Source: Bog-756 sp963837805
GTDB taxonomy: Bacteria > Actinomycetota > Acidimicrobiia > Acidimicrobiales > RAAP-2
NCBI GenBank assembly: GCA_963837805.1
Contig: CAWIOU010000023.1
Coordinates: 496,001-560,000 of the forward strand
Direction: 5' to 3'
DNA length: 64,000 nucleotides
In this document: piece by piece, positions 17,876 through 27,229 of the stretch
Numbering within the stretch: the stretch's first letter is position 1
How the letters are laid out: each line of letters begins with the position of its first letter
Notes under the pieces: generated by a model
What the model saw: only the letters and a program-made list of their open reading frames with translations
Database searches by the model: none
What the model was told of the DNA's origin: nothing
Translations under genes and position numbers: made by a program

Positions 17876-18886
17876 CTATGGGTTGATGAGCGATCGCGGG
17901 AGTCCGAACCATGGCAGAACGCTGCTTTCGAAGCGGGTCATGGCGCAGATCCGGTCGCCGGTGAGGGTCAGGACAAAGAGGCCGACCCCGTGACTGATGC
18001 CCGTAGAGTCGCGCACGTAGGCACCGACCGCGGGCTGACCATTGGCTCGCGTGAGAACGAGGTTGAACTTGCGGCCTGAGCCGAAGATGCTGGCAAAAAA
18101 GCGAGACACCGGTTCACGGCCCTCGTACTCGAAGGGCAGCGGCGGCATCGAAATGAAGGCGTCGTCGGTCAGGAGTGCCACCAGCGAGTCGAGATCGGAC
18201 GTCTCGTATGCCGCGACGAACTTGGCCACGATCGCCGCCTCCGAAGGCGAGTCGGAGACGGGTGCCGGAATTCGGTCGCCACCAGACGGCGCCTTCACCT
18301 GGAGGCTGGCGCGGGCCCGCTTGAGGGCGCTGGTCACCGACTCCACCGTCGAATCGAGCATGTCGGCGACTTCGTCGGCGTGGAACCCGAGCACATCGCG
18401 GAATACGACCACGGCCAGCTGTCGAGGCGGGAGGAGCTGGATGGCGGTCACGAACGCCAAGGAGATGGACTCGATCTGGTCGTAACGGGCCTCCGGTCCG
18501 GGAGGCACATCGGCTCCACCCTCGAGGAGGGTGTCGGGATATGGCTGGAGCCAAGGAACCTCGCCCAACCGCGTAGGCTCGGGCGGCTCAACCCCGGGCA
18601 CGTCCCACTCCTTGGCACGGCGCCGGCCCTCGGAGCGACGGGCGTTCAGGCATCGGTTGGTCGCGATTCGGTACAACCAGGTCCGGAGCGAGGCGCGCTC
18701 CTCGAAGCCGCCAAGGCCCTGCCAGGCGGCGAGCAACGAATCCTGGAAAACGTCCTCGGCATCCTGGAAGGAGCCGAGCATCCGGTAGCAGTGAATCTGG
18801 AGCTCTCGACGGTAGGGCTGGGTCAGTTGTTCGAAGGCGTTGCCGTCCCCGGCACGTGCTCTCGTGATCAAGTCGACTGTGCCCAC
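17876..18886 (-). CDS. ECF sigma factor with C-terminal SnoaL-like domain (TIGR02960 type)
   Basis: A 336-residue extracytoplasmic-function sigma factor. Region 2 is near the N-terminus (ELQIHCYRMLGSFQDAEDVF and TWLYRIATNRCLN). Region 4 is at about 165-205 (LLPPRQLAVVVFRDVLGFHADEVADML). A SnoaL-like NTF2 fold occupies residues 215-336 (AIVAKFVAAYETSDLDSLVALLTDDAF). In this class the C-terminal domain is thought to replace a separate anti-sigma factor. It is divergent from the RibD-like reductase gene; the pairing suggests linked regulation. Confidence 0.9.
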   Translation of the reverse strand: MGTVDLITRARAGDGNAFEQLTQPYRRELQIHCYRMLGSFQDAEDVFQDSLLAAWQGLGGFEERASLRTWLYRIATNRCLNARRSEGRRRAKEWDVPGVEPPEPTRLGEVPWLQPYPDTLLEGGADVPPGPEARYDQIESISLAFVTAIQLLPPRQLAVVVFRDVLGFHADEVADMLDSTVESVTSALKRARASLQVKAPSGGDRIPAPVSDSPSEAAIVAKFVAAYETSDLDSLVALLTDDAFISMPPLPFEYEGREPVSRFFASIFGSGRKFNLVLTRANGQPAVGAYVRDSTGISHGVGLFVLTLTGDRICAMTRFESSVLPWFGLPRSLINP

Positions 18887-18932
18887 GGTGGCGGCTCCTT
18901 CCCGAACCCTGTCGTAGTCCCATCGTTCGTAT

Positions 18933-18997
18933 AGACACCGGTCGCCGCGCGAACTGGGCGGTCCGGGAGCGCCCAGTTTCTCGTCGTCGCGGTGTCT
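18933..18997. promoter_or_regulatory. 65-bp interrupted palindrome between divergent sigma and reductase genes
   Basis: Two pairs of perfect arms share the same centre at 18965: AGACACCG (18933-18940) with CGGTGTCT (18990-18997), and AACTGGGCG (18952-18960) with CGCCCAGTT (18970-18978). The 11-base segments between them do not pair. Its position between two divergent starts (18886 and 19042) suggests a shared operator or a structured leader. Confidence 0.55.
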
Positions 18998-19041
18998 GTA
19001 TCCGTGAAGGTAACAACACCGACCGAAATGGAGACCCGAAA

Positions 19042-19620
19042 ATGGGAAAAATCGTCATCACCACCAACATCTCGCTCGACGGAGTTGTCGAGGACCCCGA
19101 CGGCGAAGAGGGATCCACGATCGGCGGCTGGTTCGGCCAGTTCGGGGGCAACGACCTCGAAAGCTGGGCCAAGGTCGAGACTGAGGAGGCGCTGGGAGCC
19201 GAGGCGCTGCTGCTGGGGCGGCGCAGCGACGAGTGGTTCGCCTCGCGTTGGCTATCCCGAAGCGGAGAATGGGCAAACAAGCTGAACAGCATGCCCAAAT
19301 TCGTCGTTTCCTCGACCCTCAGGGATGCGAAATGGTCCAACTCGACGATCATCAGGGGCGACGTGGTCAGGGAGATTTTGAAGCTGAAGCAGGAGATCCA
19401 CGGCGAGATCCTTGTCTACGCCAGCTACCAACTCGTACACACTCTGATTGAGCATGACCTCGTTGACGAGTTGCGGCTCGTGATCTTCCCGGTCGTGCTC
19501 GGGGCCGGAGAGCGTCTCTTCGGAGAGACCAGTGGCAAGAAGCCCATCCGTCTTGTCGACGTGACCACCATCGGCGCCGGTCTGACCTTCGTGACTTACG
19601 AGGTTGTACGGGACGCCTGA
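19042..19620 (+). CDS. dihydrofolate reductase family protein (RibD C-terminal domain)
   Basis: A 192-residue NADPH-binding protein of the RibD-C/DHFR-like family with opening KIVITTNISLDGVVEDPDG, nucleotide-binding LLLGRRSDEWFASRW, and ending VIFPVVLGAGERLFGE with TFVTYEVV. The length is normal. These proteins are stand-alone reductases with poorly known substrates. The ATG follows GGAGACCCGAAA. It is divergent from the ECF sigma gene, which may control it. Confidence 0.85.
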   Translation: MGKIVITTNISLDGVVEDPDGEEGSTIGGWFGQFGGNDLESWAKVETEEALGAEALLLGRRSDEWFASRWLSRSGEWANKLNSMPKFVVSSTLRDAKWSNSTIIRGDVVREILKLKQEIHGEILVYASYQLVHTLIEHDLVDELRLVIFPVVLGAGERLFGETSGKKPIRLVDVTTIGAGLTFVTYEVVRDA

Positions 19621-19650
19621 CCACGGTTTGGGTCGAGATGAGTTCCTAGT

Positions 19651-19692
19651 AGCACCGGCCGACTTCAGCATTCGACGAGGTCGGCCGGTGCT
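19651..19692 (+). terminator. 13-bp perfect hairpin after the RibD-like gene
   Basis: AGCACCGGCCGAC (19651-19663) pairs perfectly with GTCGGCCGGTGCT (19680-19692) around a 16-base loop, 31 bases past the stop codon. No T-run follows, so it may be a factor-dependent or structural terminator. Confidence 0.5.
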
Positions 19693-19851
19693 CCGAAGTC
19701 GGGGTGTCCCCGAACACCAGGATCGGGGATCCCCGAGGGTGCAATCGACCGGCACTTGCGGGCGACGTGGATGAGTGAACAGGCTCGACCTGGTCGGGTT
19801 GGCGCTGAGCACCTGCGAAGATCAGTACGTCAGCGGATGAAGGGATTAGCG

Positions 19852-20352
19852 ATGAGGCTCAACGGGATAGATGGCACCTCCATTTCGCTGTCGCCCGTCG
19901 GCTACGAGTTCCCGGATGCAGACACCTCGACCATCGGCGAGGTGGACTGGCTGGTGATTGACGGACAGATAGTCAGCGATACTGAGCGATGGTCATTCAG
20001 GACAACCTCTCTGTCCGCTCTGGATGCGGTGAGCCTCGCAGAATGGCTCCGCCGGGCTGCTCAGGGATCTGTTCCTGTTAGCGAGCCAGATGAGCACGGT
20101 TGGGTAGAACCGGGCCTTATGTTCGTCGAACCTGCGCTCGGGTTCAGCGTTCAGTCGCATAGCAATTCCAGTGTCACCATCCGGGTCCACCTCGGTTACG
20201 AGGCCGCCCCTCCTAGCATTGTGGACGATGACCGGCTCGCTCCGTACGTTTGTTCCGTTTCTGTTCCAGTCACCACCAAAGACCTGCCGAGCGCCGCCAA
20301 CACCTGGACGACAGAGATCCAGCCCTTCCCCCATCGAGGGATCTCGTGGTAG
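19852..20352 (+). CDS. WapI-like family protein
   Basis: A 166-residue protein beginning RLNGIDGTSISLSPVGYEFP and continuing VDWLVIDGQIVSDTERWSF, with ALDAVSLAEWLRRAAQG and FVEPALGFSV. This pattern resembles the WapI immunity-like family that is widespread in actinobacteria, often without a toxin partner. No toxin gene is adjacent. ATG 19852 is preferred because the upstream in-frame sequence is not protein-like. 19693-19851 holds only a repeat-like segment. Confidence 0.55.
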   Translation: MRLNGIDGTSISLSPVGYEFPDADTSTIGEVDWLVIDGQIVSDTERWSFRTTSLSALDAVSLAEWLRRAAQGSVPVSEPDEHGWVEPGLMFVEPALGFSVQSHSNSSVTIRVHLGYEAAPPSIVDDDRLAPYVCSVSVPVTTKDLPSAANTWTTEIQPFPHRGISW

Positions 20353-20429
20353 CTCACAACACCGGATGAGAGGCGAGGCACCAGGGATCTCGCTCGAGTG
20401 CTCCCCGGCGAACGGCGTAGGGTGGCCCG

Positions 20430-21281
20430 ATGCGAATCACCATCTTGGGAATGGGCAACATGGGTCGGGCCTTCGCGGGCAGGGCGATCGAAACTGGTCA
20501 CCAGACGACCATTTGGAATCGCACCCCTGGTCGGGTCGCCGCCCTGGTGGCCAGCGGTGCCATCGAGGCCGACACTTCCACGGCGGCTGCGGCGGGTGCT
20601 GACGCCATTCTCGTCGTGCTGGCTGACGACGCGGCCGTCCTCGACGTGTGCCTGGGCGACGATGGCGTATTGGCATCGCTCGAACCCGATGCGGTGTTTG
20701 TCAACGTGAGCACAGTTTCCCCGGACACCGCTCGACGCCTTGCCGAGTTGGGACCTAAGGGTCGGGTCCTTGACGCTCCGGTGATGGGATCGCCGGCGAT
20801 GATTGCTCGGGGTTTGGGGAGGTTCCTCGTCGGCGGTCCCGCCCCAGCGATTTCTGCCATTGAACCCCTGTGGAATGACCTTGGGTCCGGCTATGCCAAC
20901 TGTGGGCTGGTCGGAACCGGGGCAACGATGAAAATCTTGGCCAACTCGTTGTTGATTACGGGGGTGGCTTCGCTAGCCGAGGCCATCGCCACGGCCCGAC
21001 AGCAGGCAATACCCGACGAGTTCCTGAGGACCCTTCTTGCCGACAGTCCGGTAGTGAGTCTCGCTAGCAATCTCCGGTTGGACAGTCTGCTCGATCCGAC
21101 GCATCCAGGTTGGTTCTCACCGACACTGGCCCGTAAGGACCTTCGCCTCGCCATCGACCTGGCCGAAGAGACCGGGGTTGGTGTGCGCATCGGACCCGCA
21201 GTCGAAGCCCTCCTGACTACCGTTATTGATGCCGGCGGGGAGTGGCCGGACTTCGCCGCGGTGATCGAAGCACTTTCCTAA
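20430..21281 (+). CDS. NAD(P)-dependent beta-hydroxyacid dehydrogenase (3-hydroxyisobutyrate dehydrogenase-like)
   Basis: A 283-residue dehydrogenase. The Rossmann motif ITILGMGNMGRAFAGRA opens the protein, the substrate-binding signature VLDAPVMGSPAMIARG follows, and the catalytic Lys lies in GTGATMKILANS. Members oxidise beta-hydroxyacids or reduce imines (imine-reductase branch). The native substrate cannot be told. The 265 bases after it contain no convincing gene; a minus-strand frame there (ending near 21278) is weak. Confidence 0.88.
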   Translation: MRITILGMGNMGRAFAGRAIETGHQTTIWNRTPGRVAALVASGAIEADTSTAAAAGADAILVVLADDAAVLDVCLGDDGVLASLEPDAVFVNVSTVSPDTARRLAELGPKGRVLDAPVMGSPAMIARGLGRFLVGGPAPAISAIEPLWNDLGSGYANCGLVGTGATMKILANSLLITGVASLAEAIATARQQAIPDEFLRTLLADSPVVSLASNLRLDSLLDPTHPGWFSPTLARKDLRLAIDLAEETGVGVRIGPAVEALLTTVIDAGGEWPDFAAVIEALS

Positions 21282-21547
21282 GGTCCACCGGAGACGACGA
21301 TTCCCATCCGGCATCTGCCGATTGGATAGCTCAAGGTGTGACCGACCGCCACTTCGGCGATGTGCTCTGCCGTCATTCGGGCCGCGCGTTCTGGGCTACC
21401 CCTCACACGATAGAGCGCCGAATATTGCGGGCCGATTCCAAGCGTTTTCCTCCGCTCATAACCGCCATTGCCGGGCAGTGTAAGTCGTCGTAACACCTGT
21501 GGAGTGCGGACGACACCCCGTTGATCCGATGCGGCTACGCTCACGGA

Positions 21548-22450
21548 ATGGCACCGGTGTTGCCGGCGACGCGCCGTCGCCAGCACATCCACGATGACAG
21601 CCAACGGTGGGAGCGATTCACTCCGCGGCCGGACGACATCTTCATCACGACTCCGCCGAAGTCGGGGACGACATGGATGCAGGGCATCGTGGCTTCACTG
21701 TTGTGGCCCCACGGCGACGCGCCTGCTCCCGCTTTCGACCTGAGCCCCTGGCTGGACGCCCGGATAGTTCCGTTGGACGACATGATCGCGAGGATCGACG
21801 CGATCCCACACCGACGGTTCATCAAAACGCACAGCCCAGCCGACTGCACGCCGATCTTCACTCAATGCCGCTACCTCGCCGTCTACCGAGACGGACGCGA
21901 CGCCCTCGTCTCATTTGCAAACCACCGGCGCGAGATGCGGCCGGAAGTGATAGATGCCCTCAACGCCATCGCATCCCGGGACGGCGTTGCAGCATGGCCA
22001 TCGGTGTGGGATGGCGACATGGACCAACTGTTCGACGAATGGGTCGACTGGGGGACGCCCATGGAACACCTGGCCTCGTGGTGGCCGAATCGCCACGAGC
22101 CGTTCGTGCTGCTCGTCCACTACGCCGACCTCATCCGCGACCTCGGCGGCGAGATGCGGCGCATCGCCGACTTTCTCGACGTCGACATCCCCACCGCGCT
22201 CTGGGGCGAGGTCGTAGAGCGGTGCAGGTTCGAGGCGATGAAGTCACAACATGAAGCATCGGCAATCCTGAAACAAGCCTTCCCCGAAGGTGCGCCTGCA
22301 TTCTTCAACCTGGGGACGAACGGGAGGTGGCGCGCCCAGCTCAGTGAGGCGCAACTTCGTCGACACGAGCAACTCACCGCCGAGCGCCTTCCCGAAGATG
22401 CCGCCCTGTGGCTCGAGCATGGCTCCCTCGCCCTGGGGCAGCGCCCCTAA
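21548..22450 (+). CDS. sulfotransferase family protein
   Basis: A 300-residue PAPS-dependent sulfotransferase. The 5'-phosphosulfate-binding loop TTPPKSGTTWMQ lies near residue 37 and the 3'-phosphate-binding YLAVYRDGRDALVSF near 110; a C-terminal NLGTNGRWRAQL loop matches the GxxxxWR region. It would be cytosolic and sulfonates alcohols or lipids. ATG 21548 fits homologues that begin shortly before the RPDDIFITTPPKSGT block. Confidence 0.88.
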   Translation: MAPVLPATRRRQHIHDDSQRWERFTPRPDDIFITTPPKSGTTWMQGIVASLLWPHGDAPAPAFDLSPWLDARIVPLDDMIARIDAIPHRRFIKTHSPADCTPIFTQCRYLAVYRDGRDALVSFANHRREMRPEVIDALNAIASRDGVAAWPSVWDGDMDQLFDEWVDWGTPMEHLASWWPNRHEPFVLLVHYADLIRDLGGEMRRIADFLDVDIPTALWGEVVERCRFEAMKSQHEASAILKQAFPEGAPAFFNLGTNGRWRAQLSEAQLRRHEQLTAERLPEDAALWLEHGSLALGQRP

Positions 22451-22790
22451 CTGCTGCGACCGCGCCGCTGACGACTCGGAAAGTGCCGATCCCGAGCACC
22501 AGGAGTTCAGTCCTCAACCCCTGGGAACCGGTCGGTATCGCCTATCCCCACACTGTCTCAATATCCCGGGCGGGCTCCGCTTTGTGAGAGCCCCGAACAC
22601 CGGATTAGCAGCGCTTTTCGACCTTGGCCCGACGGCACTTCGAGGCGACCCCCGGCCCCCCGACGTCGAGTATTGGAGGCACTTCCAGAGCCCTAAGTGT
22701 CGGTCCGCAAGTCGATCCATCGACGGTCGTCTCAGGGTCGGCCGTCGACCGGTTGCCCTACCCCTTCGTAACTCGGCAAGGCTACGATTG

Positions 22791-22890
22791 GGGCGGGTCG
22801 TTACTGGCGTCTGGGTGGAGCACCACCGGGGACCGGCCCGTCGGCAGTATGCCGGAGAATGCCGTGCGCCTGGGCGAACCGTCGATGTCG
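22791..22890 (+). ncRNA. ZTP/ZMP riboswitch (pfl motif) upstream of glyA
   Basis: The segment contains the conserved pfl blocks in order: GGGTCGTTACTGGCG (22796-22810), then CTGGGTGGA...CACCACCGGGGA, a variable hairpin (GCCCGTCGGCAGTATGCCGG region), and the pseudoknot block CGTGCGCCTGGGCGAACC (22864-22880). ZTP riboswitches sense AICAR phosphates that build up when 10-formyl-THF is short and turn on one-carbon genes such as glyA. It ends shortly before the glyA ribosome-binding site. The remainder of 22451-22790 shows no gene. Confidence 0.9.
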
Positions 22891-22906
22891 TCCCAAGGAG
22901 TGCATG

Positions 22907-24331
22907 ATGCCCGACTCGCCCGTGTCCATCGCCTATCGATCGGCGATGGAGGTCATCGCCGCCGCCGAACCAGATGTGGCCGGGGCCATCGTCGGTGAAC
23001 TGGAGTCCCAACGGCGCCAATTGAAGCTCATCGCTTCAGAGAACTACGCCTCTCCAGCGGTGCTGCTCGCCATGGGCAACTGGCTGTCGGACAAGTACGC
23101 CGAAGGCACTCCAGGCCATCGCTTCTATGCCGGATGCGAGATGGTTGACCGCATCGAGACGTTCGCTAGCGACCACGCCAAGGCGCTCTTTGGCGCCGAG
23201 CACGCCTACGTCCAACCTCATTCAGGTATCGACGCAAACCTGGTCGCCTACTGGGCCATCCTGGCCCACCGAATCGAACGGCCTGTTCTCGCTGATGCTG
23301 GTGTGGTCCATGTGAACGACCTCAAAGCCGTGAGCTGGGACAAGCTGCGCAATGACCTGCACTCCCAGCGCATGATGGGCATGGCGCTCGACGCCGGTGG
23401 CCATCTCACCCATGGATTCCGACCCAACATCTCCGGGAAGCTCTTCGACCAGACCAGCTATGGGGTCGATCCCACCTCCGGGCTCCTCGACTACGACGCC
23501 ATCGCTGCTCAGGCCAGGGAGTTCCGTCCCTTGGTGCTGGTCGCGGGGTACTCCGCTTACCCCCGGAACCCTAGTTTCGCCACCTTGGCCGAGATCGCCC
23601 ACGAGGTCGGGGCCACGTTCATGGTCGACATGGCCCACTTTGCTGGTCTGGTGGCCGGAAAGGTCCTGACCGGCGACCTCGATCCGGTTCCTTATGCCGA
23701 TGTGGTGACCTCCACCACCCACAAGTCACTGCGCGGACCTCGAGGTGGGCTGGTGCTCTGCACCGAGGAGTACGCACCGTACGTAGACAGGGGGTGTCCA
23801 ATGGTCCTAGGCGGGCCGCTACCCCACGTAATGGCAGCCAAGGCCATCGCTTTGTCCGAGGCCCGCCGGCCTTCATTCGCCGTGTATGCGGCACAGATCG
23901 TGGCAAATGCCCGGGCGCTTGCTGATGGGTTGGTACGCAGAGGAGCAGAACTGGTCACCGGTGGCACCGACAACCACCTTGTCCTCATCGACGTTGCCAC
24001 CAGCTTCGGCCTCACCGGTCGTCAGGCCGAGGCCGCTCTGCTTGATGCGGGCGTAGTCACAAATCGCAACTCAGTACCAGGTGACGCCAACGGAGCCTGG
24101 TACACCTCCGGTATCCGACTCGGCACACCGGCATTGACCACACTCGGATTCGGAGCAGACGAGCTCGACGAGGTCGCTGACATCCTCGTGAATGCGCTAC
24201 GAGCCACGACCCCCGCTACGTCCACCGCCAAGGCGAAGTACGAGATCGATCCTGTTGTTGCCCAGGCCTGCCGGGCCCGGTGCGCCGATCTGCTCGCCCA
24301 CCACTCCCTCTATCCGGAGATCAAACTGTGA
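22907..24331 (+). CDS. glyA: serine hydroxymethyltransferase (long actinobacterial form)
   Basis: A 474-residue PLP enzyme converting serine and THF to glycine and 5,10-methylene-THF. Landmarks are LIASENYASPAVL near residue 41, YAEGTPGHRFYAGC near 64, the PLP Asp/His region FMVDMAHFAGLV, and the Schiff-base Lys K273 in TSTTHKSLRGPRGG. ATG 22907 is chosen because AAGGAG (22895-22900) lies six bases upstream; earlier in-frame starts fall within the riboswitch. It is regulated by the ZTP riboswitch in its leader. The 281 bases after it hold no gene. Confidence 0.95.
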   Translation: MPDSPVSIAYRSAMEVIAAAEPDVAGAIVGELESQRRQLKLIASENYASPAVLLAMGNWLSDKYAEGTPGHRFYAGCEMVDRIETFASDHAKALFGAEHAYVQPHSGIDANLVAYWAILAHRIERPVLADAGVVHVNDLKAVSWDKLRNDLHSQRMMGMALDAGGHLTHGFRPNISGKLFDQTSYGVDPTSGLLDYDAIAAQAREFRPLVLVAGYSAYPRNPSFATLAEIAHEVGATFMVDMAHFAGLVAGKVLTGDLDPVPYADVVTSTTHKSLRGPRGGLVLCTEEYAPYVDRGCPMVLGGPLPHVMAAKAIALSEARRPSFAVYAAQIVANARALADGLVRRGAELVTGGTDNHLVLIDVATSFGLTGRQAEAALLDAGVVTNRNSVPGDANGAWYTSGIRLGTPALTTLGFGADELDEVADILVNALRATTPATSTAKAKYEIDPVVAQACRARCADLLAHHSLYPEIKL

Positions 24332-24612
24332 AACCGCATGAATCGGCGCGAAGACGATCCCGTAGCGGGAACCCATGCCGGGAGCGGCGCAGTTCAAACG
24401 TTCGGCGCAGCGGGAATGTCCCGTAAGACCGCCCGTGTCCCCTACCACCGGCTCAGGGCGCATTATCAACCGGTGTTTTCTTGCTCGCTGCGAACCGCCC
24501 CCGAACGGCACGTAGACGGGCAATCCCGCGAACTCGGAACGACGTCTGATCTCTTCGATCTTTCCTAATTTTTGACCAGCACGTGACGTTTGGAGCCATG
24601 TCAAACTGAGGC

Positions 24613-25722
24613 ATGGCTATCCGTGTCGTGGCAGCCGTGGTCGGCGCGTTCATCGTGCTGGCCACAGCATGGAGTGTTCTGGGCACCTTGGTGGTACCGC
24701 GGCGCATTCGAAGTCGCATTCCCCGGATGGTCTTCATCGTCAACCGGAGCGTCTTCCAGTTCTTTGCCGACAAGGCAACCTCCTACGAGCGAAGGGACCG
24801 GATTCTGGCGGTCCAGGCGCCGGTCCAACTCATCGGCCAGGTCGTCGCCTGGTTGGCTCTCTACCAGTTGGGGTTTGGACTGCTCATGTGGTCGTTTGCC
24901 GGTAACGGTGATCTGGGTGGCGCGATGGAGCAAACAGGATCGGCGCTGTGCACCCTGGGCTTTCTCGTTCCACACACGAGTGCCGGCGCGGCCCTTGACC
25001 CGCTCGTTGCGCTCGCTGGCCTCGGAACGGTTGCACTCCAGATCGGCTACCTGCCGACATTGTACGCAGCCTTCAATCGCCGTGAGGCGCTTATCACCAT
25101 GCTGGATTCGAGAGCCGGGGTGCCGTCATGGGGCCCAGAGCTTTTGGCCCGGACGCATTATGGCCTCGGCAGCGGCGTGTCCGCCGTTGGTGAGCTGCCT
25201 GGGCTGTTTGAAGCGTGGGAACAATGGTCCGCCGACGTATCCGAGAGCCACAGTACCTATGTTCCACTGATTTGGTTCCGCTCACCTCGTCCGTTGTCGT
25301 CGTGGGTCACGGCGCAACTTGCCATCCTCGACGCCGCCGCGTTGTACCTGGCACTCCTTCCCAAAGGGTCAGACCTGATCCAAGCACGGCTCTGTCTACG
25401 AGGAGGCTTCACTTGTCTCGGCAACGTTGCCCGCGCCATCGGGATTCCCATCCCGCTCGACGCCGACCCAAGAGACGGGATCTCGCTCTCGTACGACGAG
25501 TTTGTCGAGGCAATCGAGCGGCTGCGCAGGGTCAACTTCCCGGTCGAACGCCCCGTCGAGGATGTGTGGACGGACTTCTTGGGTTGGCGGGTCAACTACG
25601 AGGCCGCGGCCTACGCGTTGGCGTGGACAACTGAGGCCCCGCCGGCATTGTGGTCTGGCCCGCGGCGGCACGAGATCGAGACCATCGCCCCTCTTCGGCC
25701 GCGGACGGCCGAGGACGCCTGA
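24613..25722 (+). CDS. ion-channel-like membrane protein, unknown function
   Basis: A 369-residue protein with an N-terminal helix (about 4-24), two more membrane segments near 75-100 and 130-150, and between them a pore-loop-like segment (QTGSALCTLGFLVPHTS) typical of two-TM potassium-channel-like (Ion_trans_2) proteins. The C-terminal 200 residues are cytoplasmic and mainly helical (PLSSWVTAQLAILDAAALYLALL). The K+ selectivity signature TVGYG is not present, so the ion is uncertain. Confidence 0.65.
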   Translation: MAIRVVAAVVGAFIVLATAWSVLGTLVVPRRIRSRIPRMVFIVNRSVFQFFADKATSYERRDRILAVQAPVQLIGQVVAWLALYQLGFGLLMWSFAGNGDLGGAMEQTGSALCTLGFLVPHTSAGAALDPLVALAGLGTVALQIGYLPTLYAAFNRREALITMLDSRAGVPSWGPELLARTHYGLGSGVSAVGELPGLFEAWEQWSADVSESHSTYVPLIWFRSPRPLSSWVTAQLAILDAAALYLALLPKGSDLIQARLCLRGGFTCLGNVARAIGIPIPLDADPRDGISLSYDEFVEAIERLRRVNFPVERPVEDVWTDFLGWRVNYEAAAYALAWTTEAPPALWSGPRRHEIETIAPLRPRTAEDA

Positions 25723-25805
25723 TTTGATAGTGGCTTGCTGATGCTGAGTACCCCTGTTTGTCTCGGGCACGCGTTCGAGTTGGGATGCTCCTCAACTTGG
25801 GAGAG

Positions 25806-26938
25806 GTGAGGGTCTCGAGGGTGAGTGACAGCCGAGCGGAACGTTCCGAACCAGTGAGCGGCTCCCGCAGCCCGAGGCTGCCGGCCTCCCGGGCGTTCCG
25901 GCCGCCCGGGCTCCACCGCATCACCGCACGACCCGACACGTGGCTCGATGAGGCCGGCGCTTCGGTGGAGGATCCGGCCGTCGTCGAACGACTGCGGCGG
26001 CTGGCTATTCCACCTGCGTGGGGAGAGGTGTGGGCGTCCGCCGATGCCGAAGCGTCAGTGCAGGCTACCGGCGTCGACCAGCGCGGTCGGACGCAGTACC
26101 GATACTCCCCGGCGGCCCAACATCTTGCCAGCGACTACAAGTTCGCCCGCATGACACTGTTCGCTGCGGCCATACCTGCGCTGCGTCAGCAGGTCGCGAG
26201 CGACATCGCTCAATACCGCCAGGATCCACTCGACGCGCGAGTCGTGATGGCCGCCATCGTCAGGCTGCTCGAGCGGGGGCTGCTCGCGTTGGCAATGACC
26301 GGTACGCCAGGGACAATCACACGTACGGACTCACAACGCTTCAGCGGAACCACGTCGAGACGCGCGGTTCGACGATCATGTTCCAGTTCATCGGTAAGGA
26401 ACATCGCCCTGACTCTGTGACAGTTAACGACCAGGTGACGGCCAAGGTTGTGAGCGCGCTGGTGCGTGAGGCGTCAAGCGATGCTCAGCCGATCTTTGCT
26501 GTACGGGGTAACCACGGAACGCACCACGTGACGAGTTCAGTCGTAAACGCCTACCTCCATGCGCATACCCAAGCGCCGGCGAGCGCCAAAGTGTTCCGCA
26601 CTTGGGGCGCCACCGTTGCAGCCGTTGCAGTGCTTGGTGGGGCCGAAGCCCCGGCGAATGTCTCGGCGAAGTCGCGCGAACGCCTCGCCGTCGGGGCTGC
26701 GGCGAGGTTGCTGGGTGACACGGCCTCCGTCACCCGGTCCTCGTATATCCACCCCGCCTGGATCGACGCCGGGCGGTCCGAGCAGGTAGCCACTGCCGTT
26801 GCCGAGGCCTCCGCTCGCTTGGGCACGCGTGCTGTAACCCGCCTCTTTACCGACCCAGACCTCCAGGACGCGGTCCTTTCTGGGATCACCGATACGACCT
26901 CGGAAGTTGCGCCTGAGGACGACGACCCTGGGCCGTAG
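25806..26938 (+). pseudogene. DNA topoisomerase IB (poxvirus/eukaryotic type), frameshifted
   Basis: Two frames together encode a type IB topoisomerase. The first gives GLHRITARPDTWLD, RLAIPPAWGEVW and GRTQYRYSPA, up to RLLERGLL near 26281. The second resumes as RVGNDRYARDNHTYGLTTLQ, IMFQFIGKEH and the catalytic-Tyr motif SSYIHPAWID, stopping at 26938. The switch at about 26281-26286 needs one missing base. The intact enzyme, about 377 residues, would relax supercoils through a 3'-phosphotyrosine. Start GTG 25806 is one of several in-frame GTGs. Confidence 0.78.
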
Positions 26939-27062
26939 CACTGCGACTGATCACCGTCCATTTCTTGGATGCCCTGGACCATGGGATCAACCAAGGGGCC
27001 TGCCTCGTCTGGAGTGACCACGGAACGGTGGTGCAACCCAGGTACCTATTTCCCCAGGTAAG

Positions 27063-27136
27063 TGGGCGCTATCGGACTCGAACCGATGACCTGCTGGTTG
27101 TAAGCCAGCTGCTCTAACCAACTGAGCTAAACGCCC
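27063..27136 (-). tRNA. tRNA-Val, anticodon UAC
   Basis: A 74-nt cloverleaf. The acceptor stem GGGCGTT pairs with AGCGCCC (one G-U). The D-arm is GCTC AGTTGGTTA GAGC, the anticodon stem GCTGG/CCAGC with loop CTTACAA (anticodon TAC), and the T-arm contains TTCGAGTC. The CCA end is not encoded. The anticodon reads GUA, valine. Confidence 0.93.
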
Positions 27137-27229
27137 TTCCTGATTGTCCACCAGGCCGCATTCAGGGTAGCGCTCCCGCGGTCCGGCTTTCGTCACGTGG
27201 AACCGACCCGTCCCCGCAGACAGACGGGC

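Noticed and set aside
21278..21604. Minus-strand frame of 108 codons between the dehydrogenase and sulfotransferase genes
   Set aside because: About half of it overlaps the sulfotransferase start region antisense, and its C-terminal half does not match a family I can name. It could be a remnant, but the support is too weak to list.
22451..22790. Glycine riboswitch upstream of glyA
   Set aside because: No tandem glycine-aptamer cores were found; the pfl blocks explain the leader.
22859..22906. Earlier in-frame start for glyA
   Set aside because: These codons overlap the ZTP riboswitch pseudoknot and are not protein-like. ATG 22907 has a proper ribosome-binding site.
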